From: Hyphomicrobium sp.
GTDB taxonomy: Bacteria; Pseudomonadota; Alphaproteobacteria; Rhizobiales; Hyphomicrobiaceae
Assembly (NCBI RefSeq): GCF_009026145.1
Contig: NZ_WBUE01000001.1
Coordinates: forward strand, 1-64,000
Length of the DNA stretch: 64,000 nucleotides
Direction: 5' to 3'
The notes under the pieces are model-generated. The model saw only the letters and a list, made by a program, of their open reading frames with translations. It made no database searches and was not told the DNA's origin. Position numbers and translations under genes: made by a program. Of this stretch, positions 26,328 to 35,195 are shown piece by piece. How positions within the stretch are numbered: position 1 is the stretch's first letter; each line of letters starts with the position of its first letter.

Positions 26328-27500
26328 ATGGATATCCACGAGTATCAGGCGAAAGAGCTTCTCTCGAAGTTCGGCGTGCCGATCCCCCGCGGCGGCCTCG
26401 CCTACAGCCCCGAGCAGGCCACCTATCGCGCCACCGAGATCGGCGGCAACAAGTGGGTCGTCAAGGCGCAGATCCACTCCGGCGCCCGCGGCAAGGCCGG
26501 AGGCATCAAGGTCTGCTCCAGCGACACCGAGATCGAGCGCGCGGCCGAAGCCCTGCTCGGCAAGAAGCTGGCCACACACCAGACGGGCCCGGCCGGCAAG
26601 CTCGTGTCGCGCCTCTACATCGAGGAGGCGACCGACATCGCCAAGGAGATCTACCTGGCGCTGGTCATGGACCGCGCGACCGAGCGCATCATGGTCGTTG
26701 CCTCGGCCGCCGGCGGCATGGAGATCGAGGAGATCTCGGCCAAGCAGCCCGACACCATCATCCGCGTGACGGTCGACCCGGCCGTCGGCATGCAGCAGTT
26801 CCAGGCGCGCGAGGTCGCCTACGGCCTCGGCGTCGACCCGGAGATCATCAACAAGCTGGTCCCCACCATCCTCGCCTGCTACCGCGCCTTCCGCGATCTC
26901 GACGCCACCATGGTCGAGATCAATCCGCTGGTCATCACCAAGGACAAGAACCTCGTCGCGCTCGACGCCAAGATGAGCTTCGACGACAACGCCCTGTTCC
27001 GCCGCCCGCACATCGCCGAGCTGCGTGACAAGAGCCAGGAAGACCCGCGCGAGACCTACGCCTCCGACCGCGGCCTCGCCTACGTCGGTCTCGACGGCGA
27101 CATCGGCTGCGTGGTCAACGGCGCCGGCCTCGCCATGGCGACGCTCGACATGATCAAGCTGGCCGGCGGCGAGCCCGCCAACTTCCTCGACATCGGCGGC
27201 GGTGCCAGCCCCGAGCGTGTCGCCAAGTCGTTCAAGGCCGTCTTGAAGGACAAGAAGGTCAAGGCGCTGCTGCTCAACGTCTTCGCCGGCATCAACCGCT
27301 GCGACTGGGTGGCCAAGGGCGTCGTCGACGCCGTCAACGACCTGCAGATCAAGCTTCCCGTGGTCGTCCGGCTCGCCGGCACCAACGTCGAAGAGGGGCG
27401 CCGCATTCTCGACGAGAGCGGGCTGACCGTCATCACCGCCGAAACGCTGGCAGAAGCGGCGCAAAAAGCCGTCGCTGCCGCAAAAAGCGCCGCTCACTAA
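26328..27500 (+). CDS. mtkA: Malate-CoA ligase (malate thiokinase) subunit beta
   Basis: The ATP-grasp subunit of the enzyme that forms malyl-CoA from malate, CoA and ATP in the serine cycle. The 390-residue protein is SucC-like: [41 protein letters not shown] (in part), [29 protein letters not shown] and [19 protein letters not shown]. By sequence alone it could be succinyl-CoA synthetase beta, but its place between mcl and mtkB and ppc identifies the malate enzyme. AGGGAAC precedes the start. 14 nt separate it from mtkB. Confidence 0.94.
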   Translation: MDIHEYQAKELLSKFGVPIPRGGLAYSPEQATYRATEIGGNKWVVKAQIHSGARGKAGGIKVCSSDTEIERAAEALLGKKLATHQTGPAGKLVSRLYIEEATDIAKEIYLALVMDRATERIMVVASAAGGMEIEEISAKQPDTIIRVTVDPAVGMQQFQAREVAYGLGVDPEIINKLVPTILACYRAFRDLDATMVEINPLVITKDKNLVALDAKMSFDDNALFRRPHIAELRDKSQEDPRETYASDRGLAYVGLDGDIGCVVNGAGLAMATLDMIKLAGGEPANFLDIGGGASPERVAKSFKAVLKDKKVKALLLNVFAGINRCDWVAKGVVDAVNDLQIKLPVVVRLAGTNVEEGRRILDESGLTVITAETLAEAAQKAVAAAKSAAH

Positions 27501-27514
27501 GGGAGATCGCTCAC

Positions 27515-28414
27515 ATGGCCATTTTCATCAACGAGAACACCCCGGTCCTCATCCAGGGCTTCACCGGGCGCATCGGCACCTTCCACGCCCAGGAGATGAT
27601 CGACTACGGCACCAACGTCGTCGGCGGCGTGACCCCCGGCAAGGGCGGCACCACGCACCTCGGGCGTCCGGTGTTCAACACCGTCAAGGGCGCCGTGCAG
27701 GAGACGAATGCCGAAGCCTCAATCGTGTTCGTGCCGCCTCCGTTCGCCGCCGACGCGATCATGGAAGCGGCTGACGCCGGCATCAAATACTGCGTGTGCA
27801 TCACCGACGGCATCCCCGCGCAGGACATGATCCGCGTCAAGCGCTACATGCGCCGCTACAAGAAGGAGAACCGCATGGTTCTCACCGGCCCCAATTGCGC
27901 CGGCACCATCTCTCCCGGCAAGGCAATGCTCGGCATCATGCCCGGGCACATCTACCTGCCGGGCCGCGTCGGCATCATCGGCCGCTCCGGCACGCTCGGC
28001 TACGAGGCCGCCTCGCAGCTGAAGGCGCTCGGCATCGGCGTGTCGACCTCGGTCGGCATCGGTGGCGACCCGATCAACGGCTCCTCGTTCCGCGACATCC
28101 TCGAGCACTTCGAGCGCGATCCGGACACGGACGCAGTGCTGATGATCGGCGAGATCGGCGGTCCGCAGGAGGCCGAGGGTGGCCAGTACGCCCGCGACCA
28201 CATGAAGAAGCCGGTCGTCGCCTACATCGCCGGTCTCTCGGCGCCGAAAGGTCGCAGAATGGGCCACGCCGGTGCGATCATCTCGGCCTTCGGCGAGTCG
28301 GCACCGGAGAAGGTCGAAATCCTTAAGGGCTGCGGCGTCACCATTGCGCCGACGCCCTCCGAGATGGGTTCGACCGTTGCCGGCGTTCTCAGCTCGTTGA
28401 AGAAAGTCGCGTAA
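27515..28414 (+). CDS. mtkB: Malate-CoA ligase (malate thiokinase) subunit alpha
   Basis: SucD-like CoA-binding subunit, 299 residues. Motifs: NTPVLIQGFTGRIGTFHAQEMIDYGTNVVGGVTPGKGG (in part) for CoA binding, TGPNCAGTISPGKAMLGIMPGHIYLPGRVGIIGRSGTLGYEA (in part), and the phosphohistidine loop GRRMGHAGAIISAFGESAPEK near residue 245. With MtkA it activates malate to malyl-CoA for the Mcl reaction. A GGGAGATC ribosome binding site precedes the start. A 10-bp GC hairpin and twin-hairpin repeat copy 5 follow the gene before ppc. Confidence 0.95.
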   Translation: MAIFINENTPVLIQGFTGRIGTFHAQEMIDYGTNVVGGVTPGKGGTTHLGRPVFNTVKGAVQETNAEASIVFVPPPFAADAIMEAADAGIKYCVCITDGIPAQDMIRVKRYMRRYKKENRMVLTGPNCAGTISPGKAMLGIMPGHIYLPGRVGIIGRSGTLGYEAASQLKALGIGVSTSVGIGGDPINGSSFRDILEHFERDPDTDAVLMIGEIGGPQEAEGGQYARDHMKKPVVAYIAGLSAPKGRRMGHAGAIISAFGESAPEKVEILKGCGVTIAPTPSEMGSTVAGVLSSLKKVA

Positions 28415-28421
28415 GAGCTTG

Positions 28422-28446
28422 GGGCCCGCCCTCATCGGGCGGGCCC
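28422..28446 (+). terminator. GC-rich hairpin after mtkB
   Basis: GGGCCCGCCC and its exact complement GGGCGGGCCC make a 10-bp stem with a 5-nt loop TCATC, 8 nt after the mtkB stop. There is no T-run, so termination is likely partial. Its position would let ppc be expressed at a different level from mtkAB. Confidence 0.5.
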
Positions 28447-28496
28447 GCACCCCCCGGCGACCCCGAGCTCTTCACGATTCGGCGTACTGCTGCGGG

Positions 28497-28663
28497 CTAG
28501 TGTGATGATCGAGAAGTCCGCCTCATCATTTGCGGCTCGCTCAAGAAGCGGACTTCTCGATCTGAATCACACTAGCACTTTGATTTTGCCAGTGTCCTTC
28601 AGATCGCGAAATTCGTTCTACATTTGCGGCACAAGGCGACGAATTTCGCGATCAGGACACTGG
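28497..28663 (+). repeat. Twin-hairpin intergenic repeat, copy 5 (A-B, divergent stems)
   Basis: Module A at 28497-28575 keeps the outer CTAGTGTGAT stem but has inner arms GATCGAGAAGTCCGC and GCGGACTTCTCGATC: the substitutions relative to other copies are matched on both arms. Module B at 28589-28663 has outer arms CCAGTGTCCT and AGGACACTGG and inner arms ATCGCGAAATTCG and CGAATTTCGCGAT, again fully complementary although different from other copies. It lies between mtkB and ppc. Confidence 0.93.
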
Positions 28664-28694
28664 CAGCAGCACTTGCGGAGACGTGGAGACCATG

Positions 28695-31550
28695 ATGCAG
28701 AAAGACGTGCAGCCGACCGCCTCCGGGAAGCTCGACGAGTTCCGGTTGCGCGACGAGCTCCGCGCGCTGCGCACGCAGATCCCCGACACGCCGGCGCTCA
28801 ACCCCATCGTCAATCTCGCTTTCGATTTGTCGCGCCGGCTGGAAGCGGGCGACATCAGCTTTGCCGAGCTGAAAGCGCTGGCCGTGCGCCTGATGGACCG
28901 CGCCGGCGTGCAGCGCGCGCGACATCTGCGCGAGCGCGTCGGATTCGTCGACCGCGGCACGACCTACAAGGAGTTCGCCGATTTCGTCGAGAGCGCCGCC
29001 GCCGCGGCCGATTTCGAGACCTTCAAGGCACGGTGGGAGCGCGCCCGCACCGGCATCGTGCTGACCGCGCACCCCACGTTCGGCCTTTCCGACGCGCTAT
29101 CGAAACGCATCGTCGAGATCGCCGTCGCCGACGAGGTTGACCCCAACACACGCATCGGCGTGCCGCACCGGCCCGACGACAATATCGACCTCGCCTACGA
29201 GCACGGGCGCGCGCAGAACGCCATCCAGAATCTGCGCAACGCCTACGTCGAGCTGCTCGACAGCTTCTTCTCGGCGGCCGTGCATCGCTTCGGCGACAAG
29301 GCTTATACGTTGCACCCCAAACTGGCGACCTTCGCCTGCTGGGTCGGCTACGACCTCGATGGCCGCACCGACATTGACTGGCGCAAGTCGTTCATCCTGC
29401 GCCTCAAGGAAAAGCGCGCCTCGCTGGGTGATATCCGCGAGCGCTTTCTCGCTTTGAAGAGCGAGTTGCCGGCCGATGGTGAGGCCCAACGCCTGTCGCG
29501 GCAAGTGACGGGCAAGCTCGACCTCACCCTCGCCGCGGTCGACGAGCAGATCGAGGCCCTCGGCAAGGTGATGACCACCGATGCCCCGCTCGCCGAGGCG
29601 GCCAATATCATCACACGCCAGGACGGCTACAACATCACCACCGTCGAGCCGATCGTCAGCGTGCTGCGGGCGCTCATCGACGTGCTCCCCGAAGGCAAGG
29701 GCAAGCGGGGCGTGGCGGTCATCGCGGGGCTGATGGAGGCGACCGGCCTCGGCACCGCCCACATCCACGTACGCATCAACGCCGTGCAGCTCAACAACGC
29801 CTTCCGCGCCTTCGTGCACGAGCCGTGGACGCGCGACCTGTCGGAAAGCCAGGCGCTGGCGCGCATCGTCGGCATGATCGAGACGGCGCGGCGCGAATCG
29901 GTCAATTTCGAATCGCTCGACCTCGAGACGGCGACGGCCATCCGCCAGTTTGCGCTCATCGCGCAGATCCACAAGCACGTCGACCGCGAGACCCCGATCC
30001 GCTTCCTCATCGCCGAGACGGAATCCCCGGCCACGGTGCTGATCGCGATCTTCTTTGCTACGCTGTTCGGCGTCGATCACATCACCGACGTATCGCCCTT
30101 GTTCGAGACCCCGCTCGGCCTCGAAACCGGCGCGCGCGTCGTCGAGCGGCTCTTGGAGGAGAAGGCGTATGTCAACTACGTGCGCCGCCGCCGCCGAATG
30201 GCCTTGCAGACGGGCTTTTCCGATGCCGGCCGCTTCGTCGGGCAGATCGCTGCGACGCTCGCCATCGAGCGTCTGCACCACGGCCTCGCCGACGCCATTG
30301 CCGGCGCCGACCTCAAAGGCATCGAGACGCTGATCTTCTCCACCCACGGCGAATCCATGGGCCGCGGCGCGCACCCGGGCGAGATGCGCACACGCCTGAA
30401 TTACCTGTTCTCCGAGGAGTCGCGGCGTCGCTTTGCGCGGCACGCCATTCCGATCAAGCACGAGACGAGCTTCCAAGGTGGCGACGGCTACCTGTTCTTC
30501 GCCAACCGGCGGCTGACCACGCGCGCACTGGCAACCGTCGTCATGGACGGCGAGATCCCCGCCGAGGGCGAGGATCCGTTCTACGAGGACACCGACCTGC
30601 GCCTCGACTTCATTGCGCGCCTGCGCACCTATCAGGAGCACCTGTTCGCGCATCCCGGCTACCGCGCCGTGCTCGGCGCCTTCGGCGCCAACATCCTGTT
30701 CAAGACTGGCTCGCGGCCGGTGAAGCGGCAGATGGATGCCACCGGCGCCGTCGACCGCAGCGCCGTGTCGCGCATGCGCGCCATCCCCAACAACGCCATC
30801 CTGCAGCAGTTCGGCTACGTCGCCAACGTCGTCGCCGGTCTCGGAGCTGCCGTCGGCTCGGAGCGCGAGCGCTTCATCGAGCTGGCGCGTAATTCGCAGC
30901 GCATGCGCCCGCTGCTGGAGATGATCGCGCGCGGCAAGCAATTGTCCAGCCTCAACGCCATGGGCGCCAACGCCGTCGTCTTCGACCCGGGCTTCTGGGC
31001 CTGGCGCGCCTCGTGGGGGCGCGAGCCCAACCTCGATCCGGCCTTCCGCTCGCTCGCCTCGCTGCTGCTGTCCGACGATCGCAACGGCGAGATCAACAGT
31101 CTCGTGCACCATCTGCGTCTCGACGCGGTGGAGCTGCACACCATGCTGGAGGAGATCGGCCTGGAGGGCGGCAAGATCCCCGATGACACGCGTCTCGAGC
31201 TCGATCTTTTGCAGGCCATCCGCCTCGCCCTGATCATGCGCGTGTTCATCCTCGCCGCGCAGATGCCGCGCTTCTCGGCGCGCGGCGACGTCTCGCATCG
31301 CCAGTTGTTCGAGATGGCCCTGATGCTCGACGTGCCGGATGTCGTCGCCGTAATGCGCGAGGCCTTCCCGCGGCGCGCCAAGGAAGCCGGCGATCAGACG
31401 CAGTACACGGAGCCGGCCACCTACCGGCCGCACGGCATCGATGACTACGGGCGCGTCGAGACGGAGATCCTGACGCCGATGGAAGAGGCGTACGAACTCA
31501 TCCGCGAGATCGGCACCGGCATCTCGCACCACTTCGGGGCCTTCGGCTGA
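28695..31550 (+). CDS. ppc: Phosphoenolpyruvate carboxylase
   Basis: Carboxylates PEP to oxaloacetate, the CO2-fixing step of the serine cycle. About 951 residues, a normal length. The catalytic His region is GIVLTAHPTFGLS (about residue 120); also HVRINAVQLNNAFRAF and the C-terminal FAARRDVSHRQ-like region. The flexible active-site loop that usually reads FHGRGGxxGRGGGP reads STHGESMGRGAHPGE here, a marked departure from the canonical motif. The frame opens at a GTG at 28683, with ATGs at 28692 and 28695; GGAG lies 6 nt before 28695, so I use that. Last gene of the serine-cycle series, separated from mtkB by repeat copy 5. Confidence 0.94.
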   Translation: MQKDVQPTASGKLDEFRLRDELRALRTQIPDTPALNPIVNLAFDLSRRLEAGDISFAELKALAVRLMDRAGVQRARHLRERVGFVDRGTTYKEFADFVESAAAAADFETFKARWERARTGIVLTAHPTFGLSDALSKRIVEIAVADEVDPNTRIGVPHRPDDNIDLAYEHGRAQNAIQNLRNAYVELLDSFFSAAVHRFGDKAYTLHPKLATFACWVGYDLDGRTDIDWRKSFILRLKEKRASLGDIRERFLALKSELPADGEAQRLSRQVTGKLDLTLAAVDEQIEALGKVMTTDAPLAEAANIITRQDGYNITTVEPIVSVLRALIDVLPEGKGKRGVAVIAGLMEATGLGTAHIHVRINAVQLNNAFRAFVHEPWTRDLSESQALARIVGMIETARRESVNFESLDLETATAIRQFALIAQIHKHVDRETPIRFLIAETESPATVLIAIFFATLFGVDHITDVSPLFETPLGLETGARVVERLLEEKAYVNYVRRRRRMALQTGFSDAGRFVGQIAATLAIERLHHGLADAIAGADLKGIETLIFSTHGESMGRGAHPGEMRTRLNYLFSEESRRRFARHAIPIKHETSFQGGDGYLFFANRRLTTRALATVVMDGEIPAEGEDPFYEDTDLRLDFIARLRTYQEHLFAHPGYRAVLGAFGANILFKTGSRPVKRQMDATGAVDRSAVSRMRAIPNNAILQQFGYVANVVAGLGAAVGSERERFIELARNSQRMRPLLEMIARGKQLSSLNAMGANAVVFDPGFWAWRASWGREPNLDPAFRSLASLLLSDDRNGEINSLVHHLRLDAVELHTMLEEIGLEGGKIPDDTRLELDLLQAIRLALIMRVFILAAQMPRFSARGDVSHRQLFEMALMLDVPDVVAVMREAFPRRAKEAGDQTQYTEPATYRPHGIDDYGRVETEILTPMEEAYELIREIGTGISHHFGAFG

Positions 31551-31642
31551 TCGGTAATTGCCATCCCGCGCTCAACCGGGGGGCCTTTGAGCATGAACCG
31601 GTCCCGGATGAGAAAAGGTCCGATAAACAAGGGACTAATGTA

Positions 31643-31661
31643 CGCCGCGCATAGCGCGGCG
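31643..31661 (+). terminator. Candidate terminator after ppc
   Basis: An 8-bp GC stem (CGCCGCGC/GCGCGGCG) with a 3-nt ATA loop, followed by ATATTTC, lies about 90 nt beyond the ppc stop. The T-run is weak, so the call is tentative. Confidence 0.45.
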
Positions 31662-31733
31662 CATATTTCGATGACAGACTCCGGAAAGATGAGGTAGGAT
31701 CGCCGGGAAGCCGATTCGTCCGACGAGGCACCC

Positions 31734-32342
31734 ATGCGAGCCAGCAAAGTAGAGATCCAGAAAGTTTTGGCCCGCAATGGCCGTGGAGCGGCCTTGAAGA
31801 TGTCTATTCAGGAGGCATGGGCGGAACTGCAGACCGACTACCCACAACGGGGGTGGTGGCGCCGGAAAGGAACGCGAGCCGCAATCGTCTGGGAGCACAC
31901 CGTCAAGAATGCAATCGACGCACTGGCCGATGATGCAGTCGTTGTCCCCCACAACGACACTGTCTCGCTGATTTTCGACGACCGAGTGCTTGTGCGAGTC
32001 AAGAAAGCAGACCTGGAACTCAAGTCGCGAAACTATCCTACGCGGCTAGCCCAGCTTTTCCATGTCCCGGAAGCTGACCTCTTTGGCTACGAAGCCTTGC
32101 AGCGAGTCGAGATCGTCTACGTCCTCAATCGCTTCGAAACCGAGATCGACTGGATTGGGATTGTTGCACGAGATGGGCACTCGGTGATCTGGCAGTTTGA
32201 ACTTGAGGACGTTCCCGCCAACGTGGAGATTCTGCCGCTGGACGCCTCCACGCAGGAGGCCGGCGAAAAAACCGCCGAGAGTGTTGCTAAGCTCAAAAAA
32301 GGCGTCAGCGAGGAGCGAGAGAAGAACAACAAGGACACGTGA
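31734..32342 (+). CDS. Hypothetical protein, partner of the XRE/ImmA gene
   Basis: A 202-residue soluble protein that I do not recognise. The N-terminal third is basic and helical (VEIQKVLARNGRGAALK, EAWAELQTDYPQRGWWRRKGTRAAIVWEH), the middle has alternating strands (VVPHNDTVSLIFDDRVLVRVKKADLELKSRNYPT, in part), and the C-terminus is a charged Lys/Glu-rich tail (residues 175-202). Its last codons overlap the start of the XRE/ImmA gene, so the two are translationally coupled. XRE/ImmA proteins often pair with a second gene in toxin-antitoxin-like or defence modules, so a toxin or effector role is conceivable but unproven. Base and codon use is visibly more AT-rich than in flanking genes, suggesting transfer. 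Confidence 0.75.
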   Translation: MRASKVEIQKVLARNGRGAALKMSIQEAWAELQTDYPQRGWWRRKGTRAAIVWEHTVKNAIDALADDAVVVPHNDTVSLIFDDRVLVRVKKADLELKSRNYPTRLAQLFHVPEADLFGYEALQRVEIVYVLNRFETEIDWIGIVARDGHSVIWQFELEDVPANVEILPLDASTQEAGEKTAESVAKLKKGVSEEREKNNKDT

Positions 32343-33427
32343 TGCCAGATACGTTCAACAGCTCCTTGTTGCTACTTGCGAGGCAGTACCGCGGGATGAG
32401 TCAAAGTGAGGTCGCTCAAGCGAGCGGCATCAACCAGGGCCACTATTCGCGGATCGAGAATGGCCTCCTCGCCGAGGGGCCGAGCCAAGATAATGTTGTC
32501 CGGATAGCGAACGCACTCGGCTTCTCGACGACTTACTTCTTCGCTGATAGCGAAGTGGCTGGTTTGCCGCTAAGCGTTCACCCGTTCAACCGGAAGCGAG
32601 CTGCGCTCGGCGAGCGAGCGTTACGGAGCATACATGCTGAGCTGAACATTCGACTAATGCACATTCGCTGGCTGTTGAATGCTGTAGACCTGGCCCCGGA
32701 AGCACCGCTTCCCGAAATTGATCCTGACGAAGGTGGCGGCCCGGAAACCATTGCTCGCAAGATCAGGCAAGCGTGGACTATTCCTGACGGACCTATTTCG
32801 AATCTGACTCTGTTATGCGAGCGCGCCGGCGTTTTGGTTGTTCACTGCGAACTCGACCCACTGATCGATGGTGTTTCGATGCGCGTCCGCGGCCTGCCTC
32901 CGTGCATCTTTCTAAATAGGAACTCACCAGGAGGGCGCCTCCGCTTTTCTCTCGCGCACGAGCTTGGTCACGCAATAATGCATCGCGTGCCGACCGATAC
33001 AATTGAAGATGAGGCCAACGCATTCGCTGCCGAGCTCCTCGTGCCCGAGCGAACTTTTCGACGGCAGCTGATAGGCCAGCGAGTAACTCTCGAGGTCTTG
33101 GCGAGACAGAAGGCGTATTGGAAGACTTCGATGAACTTTCTGCTCTATCGAGCGAGCAACCTTGGTGTGCTCAACCGAAACCAATCCGAGTACCTTTGGA
33201 AGCAGATGGCCGTTCGCGGATGGCGAACGAGCGAACCACAAGAGACCGAATTCGACAGAGAGAAGCCAAGTCTATTCTCCCGGATTGTCAGACTGCATTC
33301 AGAAGAACTCGGCTATAGCCTCGCTGACTTCTCCCGCTTCCTGCGAATATCGGAAGCCGACATTGCAACGATGTACGGCAGGGACTTGGTCGGTAAAGGC
33401 AAGCCAAAGCTATTCGTGGTTAAGTGA
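32342..33427 (+). CDS. XRE-family regulator fused to ImmA/IrrE metallopeptidase
   Basis: A 361-residue protein. Residues 1-70 form a Cro/CI-type helix-turn-helix (LLARQYRGMSQSEVAQASGINQGHYSRIENG, in part), and residues ~130-250 an ImmA/IrrE (DUF955) zinc peptidase domain with the HExxH motif in FSLAHELGHAIMHRV and the third ligand region EDEANAFAAELLVP. ImmA-type proteins relieve repression by cleaving a partner repressor; fused forms occur in predicted toxin-antitoxin and mobile-element control modules. The TGA of the upstream gene overlaps this ATG (32342), and AAGGA lies 8 nt upstream. Base composition is more AT-rich than the neighbours. I infer an accessory regulatory or defence module. 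Confidence 0.9.
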   Translation: MPDTFNSSLLLLARQYRGMSQSEVAQASGINQGHYSRIENGLLAEGPSQDNVVRIANALGFSTTYFFADSEVAGLPLSVHPFNRKRAALGERALRSIHAELNIRLMHIRWLLNAVDLAPEAPLPEIDPDEGGGPETIARKIRQAWTIPDGPISNLTLLCERAGVLVVHCELDPLIDGVSMRVRGLPPCIFLNRNSPGGRLRFSLAHELGHAIMHRVPTDTIEDEANAFAAELLVPERTFRRQLIGQRVTLEVLARQKAYWKTSMNFLLYRASNLGVLNRNQSEYLWKQMAVRGWRTSEPQETEFDREKPSLFSRIVRLHSEELGYSLADFSRFLRISEADIATMYGRDLVGKGKPKLFVVK

Positions 33428-34005
33428 TACCAACTCGGTATGCGTTGACCCGTATCAAAGAAGTGGTGCTGCTACGTCAGTGTCTGCCCCACGCCTGCAC
33501 CGTTGCGCAGGCGCGCAATTATCCCCGCCCGCGCCGCTGCCCATAAGATCCCGCCAGCCCAACTCGAAGACCCGGGGTGCAGACGTGCGCTGGCGGATGT
33601 GCAGGAGATGGGCCGGCACGATCACGCCAGGGCCGTAAGCGTAGCCCTAGGACCTACTGTCGCCGACGCGAAAATGTCGGTGGGCCCCGGGCAGGGATGC
33701 GATCCGGGGAAGGCGGTTGGTCGGCGCTCGTGCCTGGGTGGGGCGGCGATGGCTGCATCCAACCAAACACGTATGAGGGCCAGGACCGCCCCGCTCCCCG
33801 TGCATCACCCCGGGCCTCTCCGCCGCGGGGCGCTGCCACCTGCCTTGCTCAGCTCTTTGACATCCCACGACGCGAAAACCGCGAATGCGGGCGGCACACT
33901 CCATCCCCCTTGTGGGGGGAGTGGAAGTGCGGAGGTGGCCACGACACTCAATGAAAAAAGGGCCGGCGTGAAACCGGCCCTCTCCGTTCAGTCAGGTGGC
34001 GCGGC
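33428..34005. other. Degenerate gap with gene-end duplication and repeats
   Basis: No supported gene. At 33479-33517 lies a diverged copy (about 33 of 38 bases match) of the last codons of the gene at 34006-34932; read on the minus strand it encodes ATVQAWGRH and a stop, against ATVQVWGKH and a stop in the real gene. At 33898-33927 there is a GC palindrome of the type TCCCCC.TTGT.GGGGGGA, resembling a short interspersed repeat. The right end holds the terminator of the minus-strand gene. The gap marks the right border of the accessory island. Confidence 0.6.
33954..33980 (-). terminator. Intrinsic terminator of the gene at 34006
   Basis: On the minus strand GGGCCGG and CCGGCCC form a 7-bp stem with a 7-nt loop, followed directly by six T residues. 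It lies about 25 nt beyond the stop of the minus-strand gene at 34006. Confidence 0.9.
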
Positions 34006-34932
34006 TCAGTGCTTGCCCCACACCTGCACCGTGGCGTAGGCGCGCTCGCGCTTGGAGGTAGCAAGTGCGCGCGAGCGCCACGTCGCCTCGATCTCCTTGA
34101 TGGTCGCACCCTGTTTCAGATCGACCGGCCCGAATGCGGCATCGGCGGCGATCTTGGTGCGCTTGGTCTCGATCTCGTCCTTGGCGCCATCGGTGTAGAC
34201 GACGGCGAGGTTGGTCATCGTCACGTCGCGGTCCTTGACCGACACGCGCAGCTGCTTGAAGCCGCCCTCGTTCTGGCCGACCGGAATTTTCACGCGATCG
34301 AAGCCGATGCTGCCGGCCGTGTCGGTGCCGAGCAGCACCCAGCCGTCGTTGTATTTGCGGCCCTCGCCGTTGGGGCCGAGCCAGCCGCTTTCGTATTCGC
34401 CGAACACCTCCACGCGGGCCTGGCCCTTGAAGTCGGGCTTGGAGCGATAGACGAGCTGGATCTCCTTGATGAAGCCCTTGTGCTCGAGCGGGATCCATTC
34501 GGTCTTGCGGTCGGCGGGGATCTTCACGTCGGTAAGCAGCGTCTCCGTCGAGCCGTCGTCGAAGATCGCCTTCAGGTCGGTGATGAAGATCTCGTTCTTC
34601 AGCACGCGCAGGCGGATGCGGTCGAACTTGCCGATCTCGGAACCGACGCGGATGACGTCGCGGTCGACGAGAAAGCCGACGTCCTGCACGCCGAACAGCA
34701 CCTCGCCGTTGTTCGCCTTGCCGGGAGGAATGGCGGACGTCTCCGGCGCGGTCTCGCGCGTGGCGACGCCGCGCGAACGCCGCCGCTTGGCCACCCCGAC
34801 GAGAGGCGAAGCCGCCTTGCCGCTTGCGAGGACCTTGCCCAATGGCAGCACGGTCGCATCGCGCGCCTGGGGCATCGAGACCGCCCCCGCGGCCACCAAA
34901 ACGAAGCCTGCCAGCGCCAGCCTGATCGTCAT
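34006..34932 (-). CDS. Secreted protein with two beta-sandwich-like repeats
   Basis: A 308-residue protein with a probable signal peptide (MTIRLALAGFVLVAAGAVSMPQA, in part), then a variable basic linker and two related ~95-residue repeats. The first contains VGFLVDRDVIRVGSEIGKFDRIRLRVLKNEIFITDL, the second WVLLGTDTAGSIGFDRVKIPVGQNEGGFKQLRVSVKDRDVTMTNL (both quoted in parts); each has the pattern of a short motif FDRI/FDRV, then RLRV/LRVSV, then aspartate-rich turns. The repeats resemble DUF2541-type periplasmic proteins, but I am not sure of the family. Function unknown. Start ATG at 34932 follows GGAGAGG. It ends at a clean intrinsic terminator. Confidence 0.75.
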   Translation of the reverse strand: MTIRLALAGFVLVAAGAVSMPQARDATVLPLGKVLASGKAASPLVGVAKRRRSRGVATRETAPETSAIPPGKANNGEVLFGVQDVGFLVDRDVIRVGSEIGKFDRIRLRVLKNEIFITDLKAIFDDGSTETLLTDVKIPADRKTEWIPLEHKGFIKEIQLVYRSKPDFKGQARVEVFGEYESGWLGPNGEGRKYNDGWVLLGTDTAGSIGFDRVKIPVGQNEGGFKQLRVSVKDRDVTMTNLAVVYTDGAKDEIETKRTKIAADAAFGPVDLKQGATIKEIEATWRSRALATSKRERAYATVQVWGKH

Positions 34933-35195
34933 GAACCTCTCCCCTCGTTGGCGAAGACGCGCACCGACAAATCGGTCACAGCCGCTGCTTATTAGCTCAG
35001 TACGCGCGGCAACAAAAGCCGAGGCGCCCGATTAATCCCCGCCGACGCGGCCGAATGGACGCCCGCGACATCGATGGTGCCTGTGCGGCCGGCCTCGATC
35101 CGATTCGCGCAGAGGCGATCTTAACGACATCGGTGTACTGCAAGACGAGTTGTGGCGGCGACCGGCCACTGCCGCTGGCGGCGAACCTTGAGACC

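Noticed and set aside
29097-31532. 811-codon open frame antisense to ppc
   Set aside because: Long antisense frames are common in GC-rich genes; the peptide is rich in Arg, Glu, Gly and His, with no domain, and mirrors the ppc codon pattern.
33503-34039. Plus-strand frames in the gap before the secreted protein gene
   Set aside because: Pro/Ala/Arg-rich, run through a terminator and a gene end, no ribosome binding sites.
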